Source: Paenibacillus sp. FSL K6-1330 (GTDB lineage Bacteria; Bacillota; Bacilli; Paenibacillales; Paenibacillaceae). From it: a stretch of 64,000 nucleotides of DNA. A program made the position numbers and the translations under genes. Under the pieces are notes generated by a model, which saw only the letters and a program-made list of their open reading frames with translations, ran no database searches and was not told where the DNA came from. The DNA lies in contig NZ_CP150269.1 in NCBI RefSeq assembly GCF_037976825.1, positions 3,485,501 through 3,549,500 on the forward strand. The letters are read 5' to 3'. Shown in pieces: positions 9,225 through 17,497 of the stretch; position 1 is the first letter of the stretch; each line of letters starts with the position of its first letter.

Positions 9225-10043
9225 ATGAAAAAGAGCATCATCTCATTTATCGCTTGCCTGTTGTTTGTTCCCATGTTTACAACGGGGGTGCTGGCGGCTG
9301 AAAAAGGACAAGGCAAAGAAGTAAGCATAACGGTGATGTCTTACAACATCCATCACGGGGTTGGATTGGATGAGCAGTTAAGCCTGCAAAGAATTGCCGA
9401 TGTCATCCGTGATTCCGGCGCAGAGATTGTCGGCCTTCAAGAAGTGGACCGGTATTACGGGGAACGAAGCGACTTTCAAGACCAGGCGAAGGAACTGGCG
9501 GGTTTGTTAGGTTATCACTATGCTTATGGTGTCAATCTTGATTTGGAGCCGGAGGAAGGACAGACGAACAACCGTCAGTACGGAACTGCCATTGTTAGCA
9601 AGTATCCGATCCTTCGATCCGAGAATGTTTTGTTAAACAGCTTCGGGAAGGAGCAGCGCGGTGTACTGCACGCTGTCGTAAATCTGAAGGGAATCCACGT
9701 GGATGTGTACAATACGCATCTTGGACTGGATGTCACCAGCAGAACGGCACAGGCGCAGGAAATCATTGACCTGGCTTCTGCCTCTGAGGGGCCGATGCTG
9801 CTGATGGGCGATTTTAACGCGGAACCTGACAGTTCAGAGTTTAAGCTGCTGCTCGACAGCGGTTTATTCGTGAACAGCTTTCAGGGAATAGACGATGCCT
9901 ATACGTTTCCTGTAATCAATCCGTCGGCAACAATCGATTACATTCTGACCTCTCCAACTGTTCAGCATTCGAATCAGCGCGTGATCTATACGGAAGCTTC
10001 GGATCATCTGCCCATCGCAGCCGATGTGTCATTCCAGCGTTAG
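9225..10043 (+). CDS. Secreted endonuclease/exonuclease/phosphatase family protein
   Basis: 272-residue protein of the EEP (DNase I-like) fold with an N-terminal signal peptide (MKKSIISFIA, cleavage near VLAA), so it acts outside the membrane. Family motifs are complete: SYNIHH with metal-site Asn near residue 41, QEVDR with Glu73, GTAIVSKYP, NTHLG near 163, GDFNAEP near 194-200, IDYIL and the final SDHLPI with the catalytic His near 264. A consensus ribosome site (AAAGGGAG) precedes the ATG. EEP enzymes cleave nucleic acids, phosphoinositides, sphingomyelin or other phosphodiesters, and the substrate is not decidable here. A terminator follows, so it closes the small secreted-protein group. 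Confidence 0.88.
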   Translation: MKKSIISFIACLLFVPMFTTGVLAAEKGQGKEVSITVMSYNIHHGVGLDEQLSLQRIADVIRDSGAEIVGLQEVDRYYGERSDFQDQAKELAGLLGYHYAYGVNLDLEPEEGQTNNRQYGTAIVSKYPILRSENVLLNSFGKEQRGVLHAVVNLKGIHVDVYNTHLGLDVTSRTAQAQEIIDLASASEGPMLLMGDFNAEPDSSEFKLLLDSGLFVNSFQGIDDAYTFPVINPSATIDYILTSPTVQHSNQRVIYTEASDHLPIAADVSFQR

Positions 10044-10106
10044 GACCTTGGGGTGGGCTTAAAATTAGGTTCAAGCTAGACGTAAGCATGACATAAGGAT
10101 CATGAG

Positions 10107-10144
10107 AAGGCTACCGCCAGGCATTTGCTTGGGGTAGCCTTTTC
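10107..10144 (+). terminator. Rho-independent terminator
   Basis: Outer stem AAGGCTACC (10107-10115) with GGTAGCCTT (10133-10141), an inner imperfect stem CCAGGC/GCTTGG, then TTT. It follows the EEP gene by about 60 bases. Confidence 0.75.
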
Positions 10145-10251
10145 CGTATGGGGAGATGAATCGATATTCTTCCCTTTACAGTTTTTTTACCGTTCTGTCT
10201 ATATCCACAAAATAGGTTATGCTACGATACAAGCACAAGGAGGGTGTGTGC

Positions 10252-11664
10252 ATGATCACGTGGAGATTACCGCTGGTTGCATTGATGTGCTTGAGCATAA
10301 CCGTAACAGGGTGCATGCAGGGTGGCAAAGGGCAGGGCTCTGATCGTCTATTTTCGCACTCAACGGCATCGGATATGTCTGGTGCCGAAGAAAAGACAAA
10401 GCTGAGATTCTGGTCAACGGGGCGCCATGACGCGAATTATATCAAAGAGGTCATTCATCGTTATAACCAAGAGAATTCCGATTTTATTGAGGTTGAGATG
10501 ACGGTTATGGCAGATGATTTTGCCCAATCGCTTGATTTGTCATTTGTGAGTGAGCAATCCCCTGATATCTTCACCCCGATCGATCTTGCTGAAATGACTC
10601 GAAAAGGCTATGTAGAGCCATTAAACGAATATTTAACGCCCGAGATCAGAAACAGGTTCGGGAAGCAAGCCTTTATTGAGGGATATAATGTGTTTGATCC
10701 ATACATATACAGTCTTCCTAACAGCGGATCAACCTTGCGGCTTATTTATAATGTGGAGCTGTTTGAGCGGGCCGGCATAACTTCACCTCCGAAATCGCTT
10801 GACGAGTTGGTGGAAGCGGCGAGCCGGATTACCGAAATTGGAAAAGCGGATGGCGTTTACGGTTTTGCGCTACCCTATAAAATTCCTGCCAGCGCTCTTG
10901 GCCGGTCAGCCGTTCCGATTGCGGAAATAAGCGGAATCAGCGGCGATGGTTATGACTTTTCAACAGGCAACTATGATTTTACGGGGTTTATACCGATTAT
11001 TAGCGCGTTCCGGACCATGGTGGAGAACGGCAGTACGCTGCCGGGATCAGAATCCCTGGACATCGATCCGCTGCGGGCGCAGTTTGCCGACGGGAAGATC
11101 GGGATGTATCTGTCCTATTCTTCAGAACCCAGCATTTATAAGTTTCAGTTTCCGGCCAAGATCAAGTGGGGAGCTGCACTTCCCCCATCGATTGACGGAA
11201 CCTATAAAGGAGTGATCAATCAGGGAGTTGGAGCGACAAGGTGGTTATCGATTAGCAGCCAGTCGAAGCACAAGGAGGAAGCTTGGAAATTTCTCCGTTA
11301 TATGTATAGCGATGAAGTGCTGATCGGGTATCAGGAAGCCGGACTTGGCATTTTATCGGTGGATGCGGTAGCCGCTAAAGCCAGGAAACCCGATATCGAC
11401 GGTATCACCGGCTTTTTTCCAGGTGATTATGACGGGATATGGCCTGCATCGCCGCAAGGATTCAAACCAAAAGGAAAGGAGTGGGAGGACGAATTCGTCA
11501 AGTACATCATGATCGGCGGAGATCTTGATCGGTTGGTTGAGGATCTGAACGCGCGTTACAACGCAGCATTAGATCAGGAACGGGCCGCCGGCAGAGTGAA
11601 TACGCAAGCTATACCGTCATTTGATCCGCTGCATCCTCAGGATGTCTCATGGCAAAGTGATTGA
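10252..11664 (+). CDS. Extracellular solute-binding lipoprotein, orphan of its permeases
   Basis: 470-residue sugar-type (SBP family 1) binding protein. The ATG at 10252 follows AAGGAGGG by about eight bases; an earlier in-frame ATG at 10219 lacks a site. The signal peptide ends in a lipobox (VTGC, Cys near residue 21), so it is lipid-anchored outside the membrane. Typical features follow: LRFWSTGRHDANYIKEV, a SPDIF segment, SLPNSGSTLRLIYNVELFERAGI, and WKFLRYMYSDEV near the C-terminus. It is followed by a YesM-type kinase, a YesN-type regulator and a GH95-like enzyme, but no permease or ATPase. It may therefore deliver ligand to the sensor kinase, or work with permeases coded elsewhere. Confidence 0.88.
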   Translation: MITWRLPLVALMCLSITVTGCMQGGKGQGSDRLFSHSTASDMSGAEEKTKLRFWSTGRHDANYIKEVIHRYNQENSDFIEVEMTVMADDFAQSLDLSFVSEQSPDIFTPIDLAEMTRKGYVEPLNEYLTPEIRNRFGKQAFIEGYNVFDPYIYSLPNSGSTLRLIYNVELFERAGITSPPKSLDELVEAASRITEIGKADGVYGFALPYKIPASALGRSAVPIAEISGISGDGYDFSTGNYDFTGFIPIISAFRTMVENGSTLPGSESLDIDPLRAQFADGKIGMYLSYSSEPSIYKFQFPAKIKWGAALPPSIDGTYKGVINQGVGATRWLSISSQSKHKEEAWKFLRYMYSDEVLIGYQEAGLGILSVDAVAAKARKPDIDGITGFFPGDYDGIWPASPQGFKPKGKEWEDEFVKYIMIGGDLDRLVEDLNARYNAALDQERAAGRVNTQAIPSFDPLHPQDVSWQSD

Positions 11665-11723
11665 TCTACTATTACGGACAACTGCAGCCACAGCCGAAAC
11701 TTAGAGACGGAGGATGTTGATCT

Positions 11724-13487
11724 ATGCTCTACCGATTATCGTTCAGACGCCGAATCTGGATCGCGTTTATGCTCATTGTCATCTTTGCGGTTACTACCGC
11801 AGGCGCGTTAAGTTACATGATCGCGGAGGAAGTTGTGAAGGACAATGCTTATCAGCTAAGTCAGGAAACGATTCATCAAACTTCGAAGGTGTTAGATGAG
11901 AAGCTGAATCATATCACACAAGCGGTTTACTCGATGATGGTCAATACCGCATACCGAAGAGCGTTAGGAATGGACAGCAGTTACTCGGAGGCGGAGAATT
12001 ATTATACACATCTGTCCGGGCTGCAATCGACTTTTGTGCAGACCAAGCTGTATGAACCTGTTATCGATTCTATTCTTATCGCCACGCGTGAGGGTGACTA
12101 TTACCAGACAAGTCAGCAGCGTAACTTCTCCCATTCGTTCTATGACTCGGAGCTGTATACGCTTGTCAAAAGCGAGAAGCGCAAATTATGGGTGGCCGGT
12201 CATGAGGACAATTTCTTTTCCAGCAGGGAGAACGTCATTTCCTTTGTGATGGAGGGCATACCCTCCCATTACATCGAGGATATTTTCGTTGTAGCGAATA
12301 TCAAAATCGACTCGATCCGATCCTTAATTGCCTCGGAGGATAAAAATCGCAAACAGTTCCATCTCTTGGCCTCATCCGATGGGAGCGATGTGCTGTTAAA
12401 CGATTCTGCCATTGCGGATACGCTGAAACATGAGCCTAAATATAGGGAGGCCTTAACAGCTGAGCAGGGAAGCTTTGAGTATTCGGATCAAGGTTATGAG
12501 TACCTGGTTAACTTTACCAAGCTAGGTGGAGTGAAGGAGTGGACGTTATTCAGCTTCCTGCCTAAATCGGAGTTGATGAAGCAGATGGACAGCATCAAGC
12601 TGACCATTCTCGGAGTTATTACGGGATGCTTGCTCGTGTCGTTTGCTTTTGCCAATATGCTAACCCGTTTGCTTATAAGACCGTTAAGCCACCTGCAATC
12701 ACTAATGAAACGGGTGGAGATGAACGATCTTAACGTACGTTATGAAAGCGAATACAATGATGAGATTACGCAGGTCGGTTATCGCTTTAACCGGATGCTG
12801 GAAGAGCTTAATGAAATGTTTGACGTTGTGAAGCAGGCAGAGAAGGATAAACGCCAGTCCGAGATGAAAGCCCTGCAAGCTCAAATTGATCCTCATTTTC
12901 TATATAACACACTTAACACGGTTTACTGGAAGTGCCAGTTGAATCAATTGGAGGATGTGCAGGAAATGGTGCTGTCCTTATCACAGCTGTTTCAGCTCGG
13001 CCTCAATCGCGGCAATGAGATGACGACGCTTGAACATGAGCTGCTCCACGTGGAGCAGTATTTAAACATTCAGCAGAAATGCTATGAAACGCTGTTTACC
13101 TACAATATCGAGGTTGATCCCTTAGTGGATATGCAGCACCCGATCTTAAAAATCATGCTGCAGCCGCTGGTTGAAAATTCAATCCTGCACGGCTTTAACG
13201 ATCGTAATGAGGGCGGGTTCATTCGAATTCAGGTGAAACAGGATAGCACCTATCTGTATTTCAACGTGGAAGATAACGGTATGGGGCTGAACGAAAAGAA
13301 TCCAACTGATCCACTTCTTCGACAACCGGCATCCTCTCCTACATCGGGTTATGCGTTAAATAATGTCCGATTGCGATTACAGCTTCAGTATGGAAGCTCG
13401 GCAGATTTGTACATGGAAAGCGAACCTAATGTATGTACCCGAGTTTCGATTATCATCCCCCGTTACCCACGACTTGAAGGGAGTTGA
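11724..13487 (+). CDS. YesM-family sensor histidine kinase
   Basis: 587-residue membrane sensor kinase. The ATG follows GACGGAGGA by about ten bases. First membrane segment at residues 11-33, extracellular Cache-like sensor of about 250 residues, second segment near 292-315, HAMP linker (IRPLSHLQSLMKRVEMNDL) and the YesM kinase core. The phospho-acceptor box QIDPHFLYNTLN is near residue 390, N box LQPLVENSILHGF near 480, and DNGMGL forms the G box. The binding lipoprotein lies 59 bases upstream and the cognate regulator 10 bases downstream, so the three probably form one operon and one sensing unit. Confidence 0.93.
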   Translation: MLYRLSFRRRIWIAFMLIVIFAVTTAGALSYMIAEEVVKDNAYQLSQETIHQTSKVLDEKLNHITQAVYSMMVNTAYRRALGMDSSYSEAENYYTHLSGLQSTFVQTKLYEPVIDSILIATREGDYYQTSQQRNFSHSFYDSELYTLVKSEKRKLWVAGHEDNFFSSRENVISFVMEGIPSHYIEDIFVVANIKIDSIRSLIASEDKNRKQFHLLASSDGSDVLLNDSAIADTLKHEPKYREALTAEQGSFEYSDQGYEYLVNFTKLGGVKEWTLFSFLPKSELMKQMDSIKLTILGVITGCLLVSFAFANMLTRLLIRPLSHLQSLMKRVEMNDLNVRYESEYNDEITQVGYRFNRMLEELNEMFDVVKQAEKDKRQSEMKALQAQIDPHFLYNTLNTVYWKCQLNQLEDVQEMVLSLSQLFQLGLNRGNEMTTLEHELLHVEQYLNIQQKCYETLFTYNIEVDPLVDMQHPILKIMLQPLVENSILHGFNDRNEGGFIRIQVKQDSTYLYFNVEDNGMGLNEKNPTDPLLRQPASSPTSGYALNNVRLRLQLQYGSSADLYMESEPNVCTRVSIIIPRYPRLEGS

Positions 13488-13497
13488 CTAAAAGCAG

Positions 13498-15126
13498 ATG
13501 AGCGCAATAACGACAACGATTTGCTTTATAGATGACATTCAGAGTGTCGTCGATGGCGTATCCAAGCAAATCAACTGGGAACGTCATGGGATAACCGTAA
13601 GCGGAACGGCAATCAATGGAGAAGACGGACTCATGTTGATCACCTCGTGCAGACCGGATATCATCGTGACCGATATTCGAATGCCGAAGCTCGATGGTCT
13701 GGAATTGACCCGACGCGTCAAAGAGCTGCTGCCTCGCAGCAAAGTCATATTGATGACAGGTTTCAGCGATTTTGAATATGCCAGGCAAGCGGTTCAGCTT
13801 GGGGCGTTTGACTTCATAACGAAGCCCTTTTCACTAGCTCATATCGAGGAAATTGTTGTAAAGGCCAAAAAAGAAATTGCAGCGATACGAAACCAAGAGG
13901 ATCATATCGCTGAATTAGAGCAGCGGGTTCAGGAGAGTATGCCGTTCCTGCGTCAGGAATTGTTCACGTTATTGTTACATCATAAGGTGGACGAACATGA
14001 AGCGGAGCAGCGGTGGGAATATGTAAAGCCTGATCTGGAGTCCAGGCATCTGCTCGTCATGATTCTTGAAATCGATGGATTTGCTGACAAGCACCGAGAG
14101 TCACCGATGAATGAAATAGAGCTCGCCCGGTTTGCATTGAAGAATATTACGGAGGAGACCATCGCTTTGTATACAAAGGGGATGGTATTCCGGGATTCGG
14201 CTAACCGCCTGGTAGCGGTGTTGAATACACCGTTATCAGCTTCAGCAGCAGCTATAGCAGAAGCGTGCTGTCAGCATGTTAGATTATATACTTCATTAAC
14301 GACATCCATCGGAATTGGCAGACCCGTAACGTATATCCATGAACTGTACTCATCGTATGATCAGGCTTTGCATGCCCTGTCATACCATTTCTATACCGGA
14401 GGCAACGCGGTGATTTCATATGAAGATATAGCTAATACAGAAATGTCCTTGCCGCGCAGTATACGGACCGCAGAGCAGGAAATGGTATATGCCTTACAAT
14501 CCGGAAACGTCGACCAAGCCTTACTGACGCTCGATCATATCCTGAATGAGTTCACGGACAGGTCGCCGCTTCCCAAGCCGGAATACTTCATCAGCCTCTA
14601 CTACGAGCTGGCGTACATGATGCTAAGGGCGATTCAAGATAAGGTACCGATGAATGAACTGTCCGATTTGAACATGATCGTTCGGGAAGGGCGAGTCAGC
14701 TCGGAGAGGTCCTTAACGGACATGAAGAAGATTCTGCATAGCATCGTGACGCTAGGCTGTGAACGCATCGAGAATCAGAATCGCTCCGCCGCCGCAAAAA
14801 TCATCCAGGAAGCCATTCACTATGTGAAATCCAATCTGGATCAGGACCTCAGCTTAAGTGCTTGCGCGAAGGCAGTTCACTTGAGCCCGAGTTATTTTGC
14901 CAGCTTATTCAAGAAAGTGGCGGGAATGGCATTTAGCCAATTTGTTACTCAAGAACGGATGGAGCTGGCCAAGCGGCTGCTCTTGGAGGATCGGCAAATC
15001 CAGGAGATTGCGGATTCGCTAGGTTATGTAGAGCGGCGGTATTTTACCGATGTGTTCAAAAAATATACGCAGATGACACCATCGGAATTCAAGCAGGCGC
15101 ACATAAGAAACAACATTTCATTGTAA
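13498..15126 (+). CDS. YesN-type response regulator with AraC DNA-binding domain
   Basis: 542-residue regulator partnered with the kinase ten bases upstream. Receiver domain at residues 1-125 with acidic DD at 12-13, phospho-acceptor D59 in IIVTDIRMPKLDG and lysine in ITKPF. The middle 270 residues contain a stretch like the linker found in other AraC-type regulators of this class (SIGIGRPV...ELYSSYDQALHAL). Two AraC helix-turn-helix motifs close the protein (LSACAKAVHLSPSYFASLFK near 452-472 and IQEIADSLGYVERRYF near 500-516). The nearest ribosome site (AAGGGAG) is about 13 bases away, somewhat far, so translation is probably coupled to the kinase. Expected target: this operon and the GH95-like gene. 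Confidence 0.92.
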   Translation: MSAITTTICFIDDIQSVVDGVSKQINWERHGITVSGTAINGEDGLMLITSCRPDIIVTDIRMPKLDGLELTRRVKELLPRSKVILMTGFSDFEYARQAVQLGAFDFITKPFSLAHIEEIVVKAKKEIAAIRNQEDHIAELEQRVQESMPFLRQELFTLLLHHKVDEHEAEQRWEYVKPDLESRHLLVMILEIDGFADKHRESPMNEIELARFALKNITEETIALYTKGMVFRDSANRLVAVLNTPLSASAAAIAEACCQHVRLYTSLTTSIGIGRPVTYIHELYSSYDQALHALSYHFYTGGNAVISYEDIANTEMSLPRSIRTAEQEMVYALQSGNVDQALLTLDHILNEFTDRSPLPKPEYFISLYYELAYMMLRAIQDKVPMNELSDLNMIVREGRVSSERSLTDMKKILHSIVTLGCERIENQNRSAAAKIIQEAIHYVKSNLDQDLSLSACAKAVHLSPSYFASLFKKVAGMAFSQFVTQERMELAKRLLLEDRQIQEIADSLGYVERRYFTDVFKKYTQMTPSEFKQAHIRNNISL

Positions 15127-15139
15127 TAGGAGGGATATC

Positions 15140-17392
15140 GTGATTACCCGCATTGAGAATGCAATTGACTGGCCAGTGTTTATGTCAAGACACGATATGT
15201 TGTGGACAACGCGTCCGATCAGCTGGGATGAAGGGGCTTTTCTTGGAAACGGCCTGCTCGGAGCGATGATCTACAGCGAAGAACATCGGGATAAACGGAA
15301 TGTGCTGCGTTTTGTGCTTGGACGTTCCGATATAATCGCGTCACGTCCGGGTGAACAGGCTTTCCCGGTACGCGTACCTATTGGCGAGCTTGCATTAGAG
15401 CTGGAGGGATGGAATTATCAGCCCTTTGAAATGCGGGTGGAATTATGGAACGCGGAATTGAGGGCGGTTATACCGACAACAAAGGGAGAAGTCAGAATTC
15501 GTGCGTTTGTGCATGCATTAGCTCCCGTACTTGTCGTGGAGTTGGATGCAGATGAAGGTGAACGCGATGCGAAGCTGAAGTGGTACGCCTATTCGGAGGT
15601 TGATCCTATTTTGAAGAATGCGGACGGGATAAATCTCAACCAATACATTCCCGAAACCATCGTTCAGCTTATGGAATTCGGTGAGGTTTCAGTCGGCGTT
15701 CAGAAATATGAAACCGGAGAAGGCTGCACTACAGCTTGGCTAACTCGTCGCTCTGACCAGACTGAACAGGAATCGGGAAGCTGGCATCGGCAAAGCGTTA
15801 TCTTAACCGTGATGAATGGCACGGAAGATGCCGTTCGTGACCAAGCGGTACGGGAGCTTCGGTCTGTGCCGAGCCCAACCTCAGGATGGGAAGCCTGGAT
15901 TCATGCCCATCGCAGGTGGTGGCATCATTACTATCCGGAAAGCTTCATTTCGATACCGGATACGCAGTTGGAAAGCTTTTACTGGATACAGATGTATAAG
16001 CTGGCTTCTGCGACCCGTGGGGACTCATACCCTATCGATAATCAAGGTCCGTGGCTCACATCTACGCCATGGCCTGGATTATGGTTCAATATGAACGTGC
16101 AGATGAGCTACTCTCCGATTTATACGGCGAACCGCCTCCATCTGGGCATGTCGCTGATTCGTTCCCTGCAGGAGCATCAGGACCAACTGATCCGTAATGT
16201 TCCCGAAGCTTACCGTGCGGACTCGGCAGGCCTCGGTCGAAGCTCAAGCTATGATCTGGACAGTCCGGTCACGGATGAGGTGGGGAATTTAACTTGGGTC
16301 ATGCATAACGCTTGGCGTCATTACCGTTATGCCATGGATGATCATCTGCTGCGAAGCTTGATATATCCTCTCCTCCGGCGCAGTGTAGGTTTATATTTGC
16401 ACCTTCTTGAGGAAGGGCAGGACGGCTGTCTTCATTTACCTCCCACAATCTCACCGGAATATGGGTCCTTTAAGCAGCTGAAAACAGCCGATTCTCATTA
16501 TGATTTAGCGCTGCTGCGCTGGGGATGTGAAACCTTAATCCGCATGACGAATCAGCTTGGTGTTCATGATCCGCTGCACGATCGCTGGCGTGAAGTCCTT
16601 GAGCGATTGGTACCTTTTCCGGTGGATTCATCCGGATATATGATCGGCGAGGGTCAGCGTATGGAATTCGGACACCGCCATTTCAGCCATATGCTGGCGG
16701 CCTTTCCACTGCATATCGTTGGCGATACCGAAGAGGAGAAGGCGCTGATTCTTCGCTCGCTCCGGCATTGGATCGGCCTTGAAGGAGATTTGCGCGGATT
16801 TAGCTTCACCGGAGCCGCCTCCATCGCAGCCAAGTTAGGTTTAGGAGATGAAGCCCTCGCGTATTTGCGGAGTTTAATGCATCTCATTAAGCCGAACACG
16901 ATGTACAAAGAAGCGGGACCGGTTATCGAAACGCCGCTGGCCGGGGCGGAATCGATCCATGACATGCTGCTTCAGAGCAGAGGGGAGCGGATCTATGTTT
17001 TCCCTGCAGTCCCTAAAGAGTGGCCGGAGTCGGTATTCCATCATCTGCGGACAGAAGGAGGCTTTCTTGTTAGCGCTGTTCGGGAAGAGGGACGCACCGC
17101 TTGGATACATATTTGCAGTCTTGCCGGAGAGCCCTGCCGGATCGTAACAGATATGTCCACATCTGCGGAAGACGGCTTGTTTATTGACATCGGGGGAATC
17201 TCCAGGAAGTGTCCGATCCAGGCAGATGGGATGATCGATCTGGCTCTGAAGCCTGGTGAGGAAGCTTACATTTACAGGGCCCGTTGGAGCGGATCCACTC
17301 GATTCCGCATCTCGCCTGTCCCTGCTGAGAAGGGCAAATGCAATCTGTTTGGCAGTCGTAAACCATGGAGATTGTATGGGATTCCCCAATAA
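15140..17392 (+). CDS. GH95-like glycoside hydrolase (fucosidase/galactosidase type)
   Basis: 750-residue protein resembling the GH95 family (inverting alpha-L-fucosidases and alpha-L-galactosidases). An N-terminal beta domain (WDEGAFLGNGLLGAMIY) is followed by an alpha/alpha-barrel beginning near residue 270 (YWIQMYKLASATRG) and containing PGLWFNMNVQMSY, and the GHRHFSHM motif near 510-518, which corresponds to the HRH.SHL motif of GH95. A small beta domain ends the protein. There is no signal peptide, so it acts inside the cell. The start is GTG, with AGGAGGG five bases upstream, and it lies 13 bases after the response regulator, so it is the effector gene of that operon. The family call is from motif memory; other alpha/alpha-barrel hydrolases are possible. 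Confidence 0.65.
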   Translation: MITRIENAIDWPVFMSRHDMLWTTRPISWDEGAFLGNGLLGAMIYSEEHRDKRNVLRFVLGRSDIIASRPGEQAFPVRVPIGELALELEGWNYQPFEMRVELWNAELRAVIPTTKGEVRIRAFVHALAPVLVVELDADEGERDAKLKWYAYSEVDPILKNADGINLNQYIPETIVQLMEFGEVSVGVQKYETGEGCTTAWLTRRSDQTEQESGSWHRQSVILTVMNGTEDAVRDQAVRELRSVPSPTSGWEAWIHAHRRWWHHYYPESFISIPDTQLESFYWIQMYKLASATRGDSYPIDNQGPWLTSTPWPGLWFNMNVQMSYSPIYTANRLHLGMSLIRSLQEHQDQLIRNVPEAYRADSAGLGRSSSYDLDSPVTDEVGNLTWVMHNAWRHYRYAMDDHLLRSLIYPLLRRSVGLYLHLLEEGQDGCLHLPPTISPEYGSFKQLKTADSHYDLALLRWGCETLIRMTNQLGVHDPLHDRWREVLERLVPFPVDSSGYMIGEGQRMEFGHRHFSHMLAAFPLHIVGDTEEEKALILRSLRHWIGLEGDLRGFSFTGAASIAAKLGLGDEALAYLRSLMHLIKPNTMYKEAGPVIETPLAGAESIHDMLLQSRGERIYVFPAVPKEWPESVFHHLRTEGGFLVSAVREEGRTAWIHICSLAGEPCRIVTDMSTSAEDGLFIDIGGISRKCPIQADGMIDLALKPGEEAYIYRARWSGSTRFRISPVPAEKGKCNLFGSRKPWRLYGIPQ

Positions 17393-17432
17393 TTCGTAGT
17401 TATTCGTAAAACCTGCAACCGTTCTTGTTTTT

Positions 17433-17466
17433 AGAGCAGCCTTATCCCTATGAAGGCTGCTCTTGT
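17433..17466 (+). terminator. Rho-independent terminator after the GH95-like gene
   Basis: Perfect 11-bp stem AGAGCAGCCTT (17433-17443) with AAGGCTGCTCT (17453-17463), followed by a weak T-rich tail (TGTT). It separates the SBP-YesMN-GH95 operon from the membrane AraC regulator. Confidence 0.7.
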
Positions 17467-17497
17467 TATCACAAAAGGCTATAAGGAGGAAAATCAC

